64,000 bases of DNA, taken from contig JAUGWO010000062.1 of assembly GCA_049724395.1 (NCBI GenBank), forward strand, positions 1 to 64,000, written 5' to 3'. This document shows positions 10,522 through 23,028 of the stretch, piece after piece. The first letter of the stretch is position 1. Every line of letters begins with the position of its first letter. A model generated the notes under the pieces. That model saw nothing but the letters and a program-made list of their open reading frames with translations. It was not told the DNA's origin and did no database searches. The translations under genes and the position numbers were made by a program. This DNA comes from Spongospora subterranea f. sp. subterranea (Eukaryota; Endomyxa: Phytomyxea; Phytomyxea; Plasmodiophorida).

Positions 10522-13500
10522 TCAGTACGAATGGTGTGGAGTAATACCTCCCCCCAACTGAACGTGAACGAACTCAGTTTGGCCCAACCTGGCACCTTTT
10601 TGGGCCATCTTGAGGAATATCTTTTGAAGTGGTAAAGATCCAATACTGAGATCCTGAATGGGAAGTCCATGATTACTGTGGAGGATTCGAAATAAACTCG
10701 CAATTGATAGGTCGTGGCGTTTAGGGACTTCGAATTTCATACGGTGTTCATGGAACTCAACAACCATTGTCCCAGGAAATTTAGCACCGAACCACGATTG
10801 AATAGCAGAGGCGTCGTCCGGGGTATTGAAATTGATATCGACCTGATAAGCTGAAGCGTATTTGGTCTTGAGATGTGTAGAGCTTCCTAAGCACATAATC
10901 TCCCCCGCCACCATTATCGATATGCGATCACATAACACCTCAGCCTCATCCAGAGCGTGTGTGGTCAAAAGCAGACACCGATTGGGGTTACCGCCTTCAC
11001 CTCATCAATCATCGACCACATGTGACGTCGCGACGCCGGATCGACACCAGTAGAGGGCTCGTCCATCAACACGACAGGTCGCTGGCTCATTAAACAGATC
11101 GCCACCGCCAGTTTCCTCTTCATTCCACCCGAATAAGTGTAAGATGGACGATCGGCTCCGAGATTGAGATGAACACCATTGATGAACCTTTCGATCACCT
11201 CTTCACGAACAGAATCAGGAATTCCCTACGACGTTGAATGAGTCTCAATCAGATTTGACGAAAGGGCGAAACTGGTCCTTACAAGAAGACGAGAATATAG
11301 TCTCAGCTGTTGACGAGCAGATAACGACCCGACCAGGGCATCATCGAATTGGGAAACAAAAGCGAGATTAGAACGGGCTTTGAAGGAATTTGTCGCGACG
11401 TTAATACCGGCGATATGGACATCACCAGTATCAGGAGACAATTCCCCAAGCATACACTTGATAGCTGACGTCTTCCCACTCCCGTTAACACCAAGAAATG
11501 CTAAAGCGGATCCGCCGCGAACACCAACAGTAACACCGCGTCGCAACGGCTGATGTTCTCCCAAACACCTTTCCGACATTATTGAGCTGAAGCAGGTCAT
11601 CAGGGGTGTTCTGAACCCGGTTCTTCTCGGCGACAACATCAGAGTCCAACAGCTGGACTGACAAGTTTGTGGGCGCTGAGAATATCAAACGGCGGATTCG
11701 TAGCAAGACGATGGGATTACGGTAGGCAAAATCTGCAAAGATCGCCAAACCAAACCAGAATATTCCCATTCCGATCAGCACCATGTTTACAACCAATAAC
11801 GATAGTTTCACGTGGGGATGAGCGTAAAAGTAATCGAGGAAAACAGTCGGATTGAGGAGAGTGAAGAAGAAGCAAAATAGGGAATTTGAAGAAAATTGAT
11901 CAAAGCACGAGATAATAGTGATCAATATCATCTGAATGAGGAAATGCCATTTGATCAAGGAGATGGGGTTCTTGCAGATATTGGCCAGGAAGGTAGCGAA
12001 ACCGACCGAGGCGAAACAGAGGGGCGGTGCAGTGATGAACCAGAAGTGCAGGAGTGATGCCGTTGTCAACCAGGCGATGAACAGAATGATCGAGTAGATC
12101 ATGATGAGGGTTGCACAATTCCATATTACGATCGTGATCCAGTATGCGATTGCCGATAAACCCATCACCTCGAGTTGTTGGCCGAGTTTGGTTTCCTAAA
12201 CCGACACAAACAATCACCAAATATCGCGCAACAGCGACAGATGTGAATGGAATTTGAAGGAAAAGAGAAATCAAAATATCCTTTGGCCATTTGAGAGGAT
12301 TCAACGGAGGACAAAAAATATGAAGTGAATCGGCGTGTTTTGGGGAGTGACCTTAATGATCGAGATATTGGTGGAGAGTTGAGGGAATATGACAAGAGTG
12401 AACACTTGTCGGGCAACGACAGCCCATATAGGATGGGTAAATCCCCCGATAACACATATCAATACGGGAAGAAGAGAGAAGAATAATGTCGTGTCCTGAG
12501 AGAATAGGGTGAATAAGATGGCTAATAGGACTCGACATTGCTCCAATAATGATGGACGATGAAATTCAAACGATGGCATTGGCGCCACCGGTTCGACAAG
12601 CTGACCAAGGGCCTCGTCGTGTTCGCGAACAATACGAAGGAACACGTCTTCAAGTGTAGAAGGTGTCAACGTATAGTCGATAATGCCCAAAGCGGTTTTC
12701 TCTCGTTCAATAGCGTCAAATACTAATTGGGAATCACGAGCAGATTGAGGTGGTAAACTGAATACGAATTCTCCAGCACTGGATGATGTGAGCTTCGCTT
12801 CAGGACCAAGTTGGCTGATAAATGATTTGATACGGAGAGCCCCTTCATCATCATCGTGATGTGGTGAATATAAAGATAATGTGTATCCCGATCCGAGGCG
12901 ATTCTTGAGGAACAGATTCGATCCAAGACATTGTAGTGATCCAGCCGACATGATTCCAATACGATCCCCCAAGATCTCCGCTTCCTGCATACTAAGCAGT
13001 GATGTAAGAAATATGATTGGGGAGACGAGATAAAAATCCATTACCTGTGAGTAGTTAAGATGATTGTACGACCTTTCTTCATAGAACGAATGATATCCCA
13101 CAGCTGAATCATCGCCTGGATATCCATTCCCGAAGACGGTTCATCCAATAAAATCACATTCGATCCGCCACAGAAGCTATAGCAATAGCCAGATCAGTAT
13201 CAATCAGTTAATAAACGGTGATGAACAGCACAATCATGATAAACGAAACAATAAAAATTAACTGAACTTACGCTAGTCCCACAGCAAGTTTGCGCTTTTG
13301 ACCACCAGATAGCTTCTTAACCTTACAGTTCGCCTTATTTGTTAGGTGGAGATAGCGCATGATCATTTCGCTGTCGCGATCGGCATCGCCGCCATTAAGA
13401 CCTTTCAACCGGCAGAAGATCTGCAGGTTTTGTTCAACCGTTAGCGACATAAACGAGCCGTCGAACTGTGGGCAAATCCCAACGCCTTGACAAGCGCCAA

Positions 13501-14712
13501 TCGGATCGACATCAATATCAATTCCATTGACAAACGCCTGTCCACTGGTAAATGATTGCATTCCCATTAAACATTCTAATATTGATGTTTTCCCGGCACC
13601 GTTATGACCTATTACCAAACACAATTAGCATTATTCTGTGGAAATCAACGACAATATTGACCTAATAGGGCGAATATTTCCCCATTGTACATCTGCAGGT
13701 TAACACCATTAACCGCCTTTACCGCTCCATTGTTATATGATTTAGTGACGTTGCGAATACTGACACCAACTGGTTTACCACCGATGTCACTTTCGAAACG
13801 ATCGGGATCGACACCCGATGGAACAACGGGCTCTTTGATGAGATTTTTACCGCCGGAGCTTGACGTGAAAACATCAAAGATGAAGGTCCATCGGCGGGTA
13901 TTGTAAAACGGCGATGGTATACAATGAGTCAAATAAAGACCGAGCAGAGAGCATATACAGATCGACGATAGGAGCGGGAGTAGCGCCATGGCCACCTCAG
14001 AGAAGGACTGGGTTAACACACATCCCTGATGGATAGACAGGTTATGTGAGATATTAGTGAGGAATGCTGTGAATGCAGTGAAGGGATGGACGTAGCTCCA
14101 AAAGCTGGTAGCGAGGCCAAGAGCATTGAGAGTCGTCTGGGACATCTCAAGGAGCAACGGGCTCGATAAGGCCAAGATCGGGAATATCGCTGGACCCAAC
14201 AAGGTCAAGTTGATGGCACTTTGGGCGGTACGACGGTCGTGGAACATGGCGCAATGCAGATAGGCGAGTGGTATAGATGCGATCATGTGAATTAGGTAAG
14301 GGATGGTGACGATGGCCGCTCTGCATCCGATAAACCATATGCCCAATAGCCCTGGCACGACCCATATCGCTAGTAATAATGGCAGATATGATGCGAACCA
14401 GGATAACAGGTACTGGATCTCAGACACGCCCGACAACCGGATCTGGTGCCGCGTCTTGTGCACCTTTTCGGCCATGATCTTATTGGCGATATCCGACATC
14501 ATCAACGACTCAGACGACCATATCGGGAATAGGAGTAGTAGTAAGAGCGATCCAGGGGCCCGCGTTTTGGTACTATTATTCTCCAACGACAACAAAAGCA
14601 TCAGACATAGAGACAGGAAAACCGTGGCAGATTTACAGACAAGTCCCAACTTCTGCAATCGAAACAGCTGCACATTCTTGAAGACCAGGGCCTGTAGGAC
14701 TCGGAACGCCAT
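10522..14712 (-). CDS. ABCA: ABCA-type full-size ABC transporter
   Basis: Likely lipid-related ATP-driven membrane transporter. The order is TM domain 1 (14712 to about 13850, several hydrophobic helices), NBD1, linker, TM domain 2 (about 12180-11690) and NBD2. NBD1 has Walker A GHNGAGKTS (the exon starts at 13608), signature LSGGQKRKLAVGLA, Walker B VILLDEPSSGMD and the His switch in ILTTH. NBD2 has GVNGSGKTS, YSGGMKRKLAVAI, VVLMDEPSTGVDP and LTTHALDEAE. Introns with good junctions: 13661-13609 (53 nt), 13271-13177, 13044-12992 (53 nt), and one of 57 nt ending near 11226. The join near 12360-12200 is uncertain. The large luminal loop of animal ABCA proteins is missing. Two one-base frame breaks lie in NBD2, at GGG 11562-11560 and in CCCC near 10990; both sit in homopolymers and may be assembly errors. 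Confidence 0.88.
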
Positions 14713-15207
14713 TCATACGATAGAATATGTTAGCCAGACGGAACACATCTGGGAATAAGGATCTTGGAGGACATCGGATCAGGAACTACAGCGGGGTGAC
14801 CTTGACCTGATGGAACTCCGACTGAATTGATTGACAGGTCAAACCGGGCTTGGCAAGCCAAACATGTCGGTCATGATACCGCTCATCCTATCAAACTATT
14901 ATAAAACAAACACACATTTGACTCCGTTCCTAACGGATTGCTCTAAATCATGTTATTTGATTGCGATTATACAGGGCCAGAATGGAGATGTTGGACCACA
15001 CTCATTGATTTTCAAGAGTTAGTTCGTCAGCTGTATTATTCACACACCTTTACTAGACCGTTAACCCAGGCACGTCGACACAAGCAGATCTATTTTGTCT
15101 CAGGATGAATTAAAATCATATTTACAGCCAGTAAACATCATCTCCAGCGATTTTTTGACAGGGAGAATCCATTTTCTCAAATTATATTATTTTTTTATTG
15201 AGTGATA
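14713..15207. other. Intergenic region between two minus-strand genes
   Basis: About 500 bp upstream of the ABCA start and downstream of the repeat-protein stop. AT-rich, with no long open frame. It must hold the ABCA promoter and the terminator/polyadenylation region of the next gene (TATTATTTTTTTATTGAG lies just beyond the stop), but I see no defined element. Confidence 0.4.
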
Positions 15208-18200
15208 TTAACGACATTCGGCATTATCGGCAACATCGATGTTATTCTTGATCGGCGCCCAAGTTTGAAGACCGGCTCGCATTTGGCTCAGGAGGCGTGT
15301 CGGCATCTTCCCGGCAGGTATTTGCGATAGGGCCAGGAACTCCTCTTTGGTCAAAAAACGAAACGCTAGATCCTCAATCTTCGATTTCGCTTCATCATCG
15401 CATTCCTCAACATCAGTACGTGTCGCATTAGAGGCGTTGCCTCCGGATCCCACGTTCATCGCCACTGTAGAATCATTTACAGTTATATTGCTCATCATTG
15501 GTTCAGCATTGCTCATTCGAGTCGCGTCTGATTCAACGGACGTGGGTTCACAAATCAGATCTTTCATGGGCGTATCACCGTTTGCTGCCAGTTGGTAGGT
15601 GTTTGGTGCAATAGTAGGAATAGATATCCTATCATTAACCCTGTCTAAAGTCGGTTGGACATCGCCAATAGCTTCAGCAGCAGCATATGGCTGAGTTGCC
15701 GACGACTTTACTACAGGGAGCAGCGACGTAGCGTCGACAGGCATCAGATTCGCTGTGACATTCACAGCGAGAGGTTGCGAACGAAAGGTTGGGGCAATCA
15801 TCTTGTTATCGTCTGCGAATTCAAACACGGATTGGCCCAAATCTAGAGCACTTAATGAATTCTTGGACGAGGCCATGGTCGTTCGTGGCAGGTGCTGAGT
15901 ATACGAAACTGAGTTCCCTGACATAGCAACACCAGAGGACAGGGATGCTTCTGCAGTTGCGTTCGAGACCAAGCCGGATACCGGCCCCTTGATCCCACTC
16001 TTGGTCGTGACGCCCGGTTGGTCGCTGATCGTAGTGTTCGGAACCGAAGGGATCGTGAGTCCGGACTTGACAAGATCCAATGGCTTCAATGATGGGAACT
16101 TGTCGGAAGGAATCAAAACCAATGACGAGTCCTTCGAACCGTTCGACTTCGAAGAATATTCCAGCAGGTTCTCAGCGGGATTCGAGTTCGACCTTGCGCT
16201 TAGAGATATCAAAGGTTCAACGGAAGAGCCGCTGTCCACAGCTGAAGAATTTGCAACCAGAACAAGGGAAGATGAATTCAAGGAATCGTTAAGCGGTAAC
16301 ACGTTCTTGAGGTCGTTGTAGTTTGAGGAAGAAACAAGTGGTAGTGAATCCGTTATGTTGGCGATACGTGAACCACCGTTGTCAACAGAGGTATCAAGCG
16401 ACACTGAAAAAGGTGAATGGGCAATATCTGAACCGCTCATATCGGATACAACTGAACCAGATGATTTCCCGTAACCAGAAGAGGCAGCAAGTAGGATAGA
16501 AGGTGTGGAAGTTACGATGGTGGAACCGTTCTTGTTGCTTGCTGAGGATGAACCAGATCCTCCGATGACTGAATAAGTACTACGTGGGACAGCATTCGTC
16601 GACATGGCGATAACGGCACCATTATTGTTATCTAGTGAGGACGGACGAGCGGATCCTTCGAAACCAGAAGAATCAGCACGTGGGATTGAAGGCGTGGCAT
16701 CAACGATAGCGGCACCGTTCTGTTTGTCTGGTGAGGGTGAACGAGATGATCCACCGATGACAGAAGAGCTGCTAAGTGGGAATGAGAATGTAGAATTGGC
16801 GATGACGGTGCCGACTTTTTTTTCTGGTGAAGATGGACGGGATGATCCTCCTAAGCTAGAAGAACTAGCATATGGTACTGAAGGCGTTGCGTCGAAGATA
16901 GCGGCACCGTTCTGGTTGTCTGGAAAGGATGCAAGAGATGATCTTCCGATGACCGAAGAGCTATTAAGTAAGACTGAACGTGTAGAATTGGCGATGATGG
17001 TACCGTTCTTGTTTTCTAATGAGGATGGAAGAGATGATCCTCCGAAGCTAGAAGAAACAGCATATGGTACTGAAGGCGTTGCGTCGAAGATAGCGGCACC
17101 TTTCTGGTTGTCTGGTGAGGATGAACGAGATACTCCTTTGACGACAGACAGGTTACTAAGTGGGATTAGAGGTGCAGAAGTGGCGATAGCGGTATCGTTC
17201 TTGCTGTCTGATGAAGATGAACGAGATGACTCTCCGAAGCCAAATGAGGCATTAAGTGGGACTGAAGCGACGATAGCGGTATCGATCTTGTTGTCTGGTA
17301 AGGATGAACGAGATGATTCTCCGAAACCAGACGAGGTACTAAGTGGAACTAAAGGTGTATATGGGGCCACAGCGGTGCCGTTCTTGTTGTCTGATAATGA
17401 TGAACCATATGTATATCCGACGTCAGACGAAACAGCTGAACCTGAAGGTATAGCATCGACAATCGCGGTACCATTCTTAATGTCTGTTGAAGATGAATTA
17501 GATGATCTTCCAAAGGCAGATTTGGTACTGGGTCGGACTGAAGGTGTAAAAGCGGTGATAACGGTCCCGTTCTTGCTGTCTGTTAAGGATGAACCAGATG
17601 AAATTCTGGAGTCAGAAGGAGTTACAAATGGCCCTGAAAGTGTAGAATTCACGAGACCGCTATCGGTTCTGTTTCCTGTTGGCGCTGAATCATATGAAAC
17701 TCGGTCGAGAAACGAGATTGCACTTGGCCCTGATGATGTGGACTTGGCAATATTGGCATCGTCCTTGTTGTCTGGTAAGCCTGGTTCAAATGAGTGTCGT
17801 GCAAGCACTCCGGAAGATGCTGGATTGGCAATAGACACACCGCTTTCATTGTCGGGCAACCTTGATGATTGCAAGGAAATGGTCTTCCAAAGTCCGTTGT
17901 CGGCTGTTGACGAACTTTTCAGTAAATCGTAAGCCAAGTCACTATAGCTATCCTTTGTTATTGGAGTTTCATGAGTCCCCTTCTTGGCCGTTGACGAAGT
18001 ATTAGCAGCCACATCATGCTTGCTGTCGCTAGAGGATGAATTCGTTTTCGGCTGATCCTTGCCGCTCTGGGACAACCGATGAGATGACACTTTAAGCAAT
18101 GCCCCATCCGAACTCAGACTTGAGGAACTTTCTGGCATGGAATTCTTGCTGGATACGGATCCGCTATTGGCGTTTGAGGCAGTGCTTTGACTGACACGTG

Positions 18201-21200
18201 GGCGTTTTCTCTGAAGGCGGCGCTTGCCAGGTGGCATAGCATGGACTAGAGAATGGGTGTGCGAGTTCAAATTTTGGGAAGCGAGTTCCTTCGGAGAGTT
18301 TGGTGAAGTAGCGGAAGATGTGAGAGACATGTCCAGATGTTGTGGCGCTTTCGAGCTGGACGATCTGGCCTCAGAGGTTGACGAGCTGTCAGAGTCGTCC
18401 GAATTCTCGGAATTAACCCCCCATCGCTGTTCAGAATTCATGGACTGGTGACGACCTGTGTGAGCCTGTCGTTGAACTTCTCCTGAACGCCCCTGAGACG
18501 ATTGTTGAGAAGATTGTGAATGGGACTGTTGAGATTCTCCTGATGATGTCTGAGGCAGTTGTTGAGAATTTCCTGAAGAAGTCTGAAGAGAGTTTTGTTC
18601 TGATGGGACCTGAGGCAGTTTGTGAGAACCTTCTGAAGAGCTCTGAGATTGTTGAGAATCTTCTGAAGATGTCTGAGGCGATGTTTGAGAATTCTGAGGC
18701 GATGTTTGAGAATTTTCTGAAGAGCTCTGAGATTGTTGAGAAGATTCAGAATGGGACTGTTGAGACTCTTTTGATGATGTCTGAGGCGATATTTGAGAAT
18801 CTTCTGAAGAGCTCTGAGATTGTTGAGAAGATTTAGAACGGGACTGTTGTGACTCTCCTGATGATGTTTGAGGCAGTTGTTGAGAATTTCTTGAAGAAGT
18901 CTGAAGAGAGTTCTGAAAACCTTTTGATGGGACCTGAGGCAGTTTGTGAGAACCTTCTGAAGAGCTCTGAGATTGTTGAGAAGATTCAGAATGGGACTGT
19001 TGAGACTCTTTTGATGATGATGTCTGAGGCGATATTTGAGAATCTTCTGAAGAGGTCTGAGATTGTTGAGAAGATTTAGAACGGGACTGTTGTGACTCTC
19101 CTGATGATGTTTGAGGCAGTTGTTGAGAATTTCTTGAAGAAGTCTGAAGAGAGTTCTGAAAACCTTTTGATGGGACCTGAGGCAGTTTGTGAGAACCTTC
19201 TGAAGAGCTCTGAGATTGTTGAGAATCTTCTGAAGATGTCTGAGGCGATATTTGAGAATCTTCTGTTTGATGGGGTCTGTGGCCGTTTGTGAGAAACTTC
19301 TGATGAGGTCTGAGATTCTTCTGTACGGCTTTCAGACGGTTGTTGAGACTCTCCTGAAGATGATTGAGGCGATACTTGAGAATCTTCTGATGGGGCCTGA
19401 GGCGGTTTGTCAAATGCTTCTGAAAAGCTCTGAGAGTCGTTTTGAGACGGTTGTTGAGAATCTCCTGATGAGGTCTGAGGCGGTTGGTGAGAACCTCCTG
19501 AAGAGTTCTGAGATTCAGCCGCACGGCTCTGAGGCGGTCGTTGAGACACTTCTGAAGGACTCTGTTGTGACTCTTCTGATTGGGTGGGAGGAGATTGTTG
19601 AGATCGTCCAGCGACACTATTAGGAGGTTTTTGAGAACCTTTTGAAGGCGTTTGTGGCGGTTGCTGAGATTCTCCTGAAGATGACTGAGGCGGTTGTTGA
19701 GAACCTTCTGAGAACGTCGGAAGCGTTTGTTGAGAACCTCCTGAGGGCTTTTTAAATGGTTGTTGGGCAGCACCTGAAGGGGTCTGAGGCGGTTGCTGCG
19801 ATCCATCTGAAGGGGTCTGAGGAGGTTGTTGAGATTCTCTTGAAGGAATCTGAGGAATTTGTTGAAATCCATCTGAAGGGGTCAGAGACGGTTTTTGAGA
19901 TTCTCCTGAAGGGGTCTGAGAAGGTTGTTGAGATCCATCTGAAGGGGTCTGAGGATGTTGTTGAGATCCATCTGAAGGAGTCTGAGGCGGTTGTTGAGAT
20001 CCATTTGAAGGAGTCTGAGGCGGTTGTTGAGACTTTTCTGAAGGGGTCGGAGGCGGTTGTTGAGATCCATTTGAAGGAGTCTGACGTGGTTGTTGAGACT
20101 TTTCTGAAGGGGTCGGAGGCGGTTGTTGAGATCCATTTGAAGGAGTCTGAGGCGGTTGTTGAGACTTTTCTGAAGGGGTCGGAGGCGGTTGTTGAGATCC
20201 ATCTGAAGAGGTCTGAGGATGTTGTTGAGATCCATCTGAAGGAGTCTGAGGCGGTTGTTGAGATCCATCTGAAGGAGTCGGAGGCGGTTGTTGAGATCCA
20301 TTTGAAGGAGTCTGCGGCGGTTGTTGAGACTTTTCTGAAGGGGTCGGAGGCGGTTGTTGAGATTTTCCTGAAGGGGTCTGAGGCGGTTGTTGAGATTTTC
20401 CTGAAGGGGTCGGAGGCGGTTGTTGAGATTTTCCTGAAGGGGTCTGAGGCGGTTGTTGAGATTTTCCTGAAGGGGTCGGAGGCGGTTGTTGAGATTTTCC
20501 TGAAGGGGTCGGAGGCGGTTGTTGAGACTTTCCTGAAGGGGTCGGAGGCGGTTGTTGAGACTTTCCTGAAGGGGTCGGAGGCGGTTGTTGAGACTTTCCT
20601 GAAGGGGTCGGAGGCGGTTGTTGAGACTTTCCTGAAGGGGTCGGAGGCGGTTGTTGAGACTTTCCTGAAGGGGTCGGAGGCGGTTGTTGAGACTTTCCTG
20701 AAGGCGGTTTTTGAGTTCCACCTGAAGGAGTCTGGGGCGGTTGTTCAGATCCTCCTGCAGGGGTCTGAAGCGGCTTTTGAGTTCCATCTGAAGGAGCCTG
20801 AGGCGGTTGTTGAGCTGGTCCTGATGGGATCTGAGACGGCTGTTGAGATCCACGTGAAGGAGGGGGTTGTTGGGACCCTTTAGTAGGAATCTGAGGAGGT
20901 TGTTGAGAACCAAGTGAAGGGATAGGCCGTTGAGTTGATCCTGAAGGGGTCTGAGGCGGTTGTTGAAACCCACCTGTTGGGTTCAGAAGCGGTTGTAAAG
21001 GTGCAAGTGGTGGTATCGGATTCAGTTGCAATGGTGGAATTACAAGGTTAGGCGGCTGGGGTTCCGTTATAGTAGCAGGAATCACCATGGGCTGTAATTC
21101 GTCAACGCTCCAGCCAGGCACCGAATGCGGCGGGGCAGTATATGACAGTTTCAGAGGTTCGCCAAAAAATCCTGCCGGATCTATCATGTGATGACCTGGC

Positions 21201-21286
21201 TCAAAGTGGCCATTTCGGTTATCGACCGACAGTTCGATTGCGAATATTGCCTGAATAGTAGTTAGGATAATAAAAGCGACAACCAT
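15208..21286 (-). CDS. Giant secreted repeat protein (Pro/Gln- and Ser-rich)
   Basis: No family recognised. It starts at 21286 with a signal peptide (MVVAFIILTTIQAIFA). A short unique region follows, then a long array of a decapeptide repeat (SGKSQQPPPTP and variants, about 20750-19650), then a Ser/Gln-rich array (SSEDSQQSQSS type, about 19260-18480). Next is a basic hinge (KRRLQRKRPR, near 18210) and Ser/Thr/Asn-rich repeats of about 30 residues (roughly 17930-16330; NKNGT and SSS motifs, many potential N- and O-glycosylation sites). A unique C-terminus ends at 15208 (LAFRFLTKEEFLAL, then ADNAECR). The frame open from 21286 drifts out of phase near 19265 and the true protein continues in another frame, so a one-base break lies there. 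Combined length is about 2,000 residues. No TM anchor or GPI signal is obvious. Probably a wall or matrix glycoprotein. Confidence 0.7.
16330..17900 (-). repeat. Degenerate repeats of about 90 bp in the repeat-protein gene
   Basis: A module of roughly 30 codons with consensus pieces GxSSRSSxxDNKNGTAI and a hydrophobic-Pro segment is repeated some 15 times with considerable divergence, unlike the near-identical 30-bp array nearby. The antisense strand is also open across the array (16604-17932). That follows from the repeat composition and is not a gene. Confidence 0.7.
19650..20750 (-). repeat. Array of 30-bp units encoding a Pro/Gln decapeptide
   Basis: The plus-strand unit GGCGGTTGTTGAGACTTTCC with flanking TGAAGGGGTCGGA repeats every 30 bp. 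The most uniform part is about 20330-20710. Because the period is a multiple of three and the unit lacks stops, several frames stay open on both strands, for example plus 19756-20883 and a second minus frame 19882-20973. The signal-peptide-linked frame (SQQPPPTPSGK) is the one supported as coding. Confidence 0.9.
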
Positions 21287-23028
21287 AGATTGATAGCTTA
21301 TGAAAACGGGATTTCGGTCTTAGAAATAATATAATACGTATTCGTGAAAATTAATAGAATGAGTCACTATGTTTACCAGTGATTCAATCGTCAGCGTGTC
21401 CTCAAGATTCAGCATGAGGGCCCTTTTCTTTCACGATTATCTATAGCTTATCCTTTCGTGAAACTGACGTGAGAGGTCGTTAACGCATCTTAGATACTCC
21501 AGGGAGCTGCTTCAGTAAATACTATGGACACACAGATATGTAAACCGCGGTGCTCAGCCATGGTTCAACAGTGCCCTGGCACCAATAACGAGATAGGCAA
21601 ATATCACAGTCAAGATACGCCCTGATATGTAAATCGGGAAGGTGAATATTCACCCTTGAGGAGCACAACCGATTGATGAAATACAGATATCACATTATGA
21701 CACACAACAGTAGCGGTAGTAATGATTGTCATAACCAACTATAGTGACAACATCCTTGGAATGAGAAGGTGACACAACACCACTGAGAAACGCGTTCAGA
21801 ACGCTCCAAGCATGATCGCTGCCAAAGATACTGCGTTGGGGATAATCTAGAATTGTGCACGTTGGACATAATACCATCCTCATAGCTAAGTCGGGGGTCG
21901 TTCAGTGCACGTACGCTTTGACGAATCTTTACACTTCCTGCTGAGTCGTCTTTTACTTCGATCGCCGCAAGCTGACGACCGACGAGTATATTTCATTGTG
22001 CTGTTGTACACATTGAAAAGTTCATCCTGTTTCGAAGCTGGTCCTGCAGATTCTATCTACTTAGTGGCCTTGATGCCGGATTCGATGATGAAACGAGGCG
22101 TAAAGTTCAAGGACGTTCTATACCATGTCAAGTTTACGCTGCTTCCAAGAATCCTGAGGTATCAATATTGGAGCAGTTTTAGATTATATCATCATGAAAC
22201 TTTACTAACATCGATTACTCTAAGAGGCATTTTTGCGACTTAATGATGCTCTTTGTGTTGAATTCTGGCTTAATGAAGACTTTTGATCAGAGGTAGCGTT
22301 CAGCAATCCGTAGAACACCCTTTAGCACATTGGAACTTATGCGATCTGTGCAATTGGTCCAAAGACTCAGGTAGTCATTCAAAAAAGGCGCTATCGCAAA
22401 AGTTGATGTGGAATGTCTCATCCAGTGTCATGTTGAATTCGATGAACGTGCCTGCTCCAAGTGGAATGGCCTGCATTGACCGACCATGCCATCCAATCTG
22501 TCATTGATGGCATTACGAGACCCAAAAACATTACAGCTGCATTACCAAAGGCACATACAAGCATGGCATCTCCGAACACTTTTTTGCAGACAAACATTTC
22601 TCTGTTCGTGTAAGTAACCGCGTCAATTGGTACGGTCCCATGCAGGTCATTGAAATAATTCTATGATTCTATGTTTACAGTTGAACTTCTGATTGTCTTT
22701 AACCTCTTGATGTTTATGATTTCCTAACTAGAGTATATCGGCGATAGCAATCTCAGACGATAAGAATGCCAAAATGACCCACGTCTGTATGACAAAACTT
22801 CTCAAATCTGTTTCCCCCAACTCAAAAACTCAAACTAAACGAACTCATGGAAGGATCCATGTACAATGGGAATACAAGTGCAAATGTGAAACACCATTAC
22901 AAACATTTGCAATTGTGGTGATAACATGGTTGTAATGACTCAGCATCCAACCCTGTTGACTCCTCCTAGGGCACTCGTAGCTGCATCATAAGTTATTAAT
23001 TGACCAAAGAATCTGTAATTTAATATTT
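21287..23028. promoter_or_regulatory. Shared intergenic region between divergent secreted-protein genes
   Basis: This 1.74-kb region separates the start codons of the two giant secreted repeat proteins, which are transcribed away from each other. It must contain both promoters. No TATA or motif pair was fixed. Some short open frames (for example plus 21905-22243) read partly like protein but match no family. A block near 22540-22670 (SNRVNWYGPMQVIEI) may be a relic of a mobile element. Confidence 0.4.

Noticed and set aside
12198-12310. Hydrophobic segment (DILISLFLQIPFTSVAVARY) as an extra exon in ABCA
   Set aside because: Joining it to the next exon would need a 22-nt intron. A T-rich intron can look hydrophobic by chance, so I left this join open.
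16604-17932. 442-codon plus-strand open frame
   Set aside because: Antisense to the 90-bp repeats of the secreted gene. Its regularity follows from the repeat composition, and it has no signal peptide or recognisable domain.
19756-20883. 375-codon plus-strand open frame of VVEIHLKESEA type
   Set aside because: Mirror of the 30-bp repeat array. An open antisense frame is expected from a stop-free unit whose length is divisible by three.
19882-20973. 363-codon minus-strand frame rich in NNRLRPLQ
   Set aside because: Alternative frame of the same array, without the signal peptide that marks the real frame. Not a separate gene.
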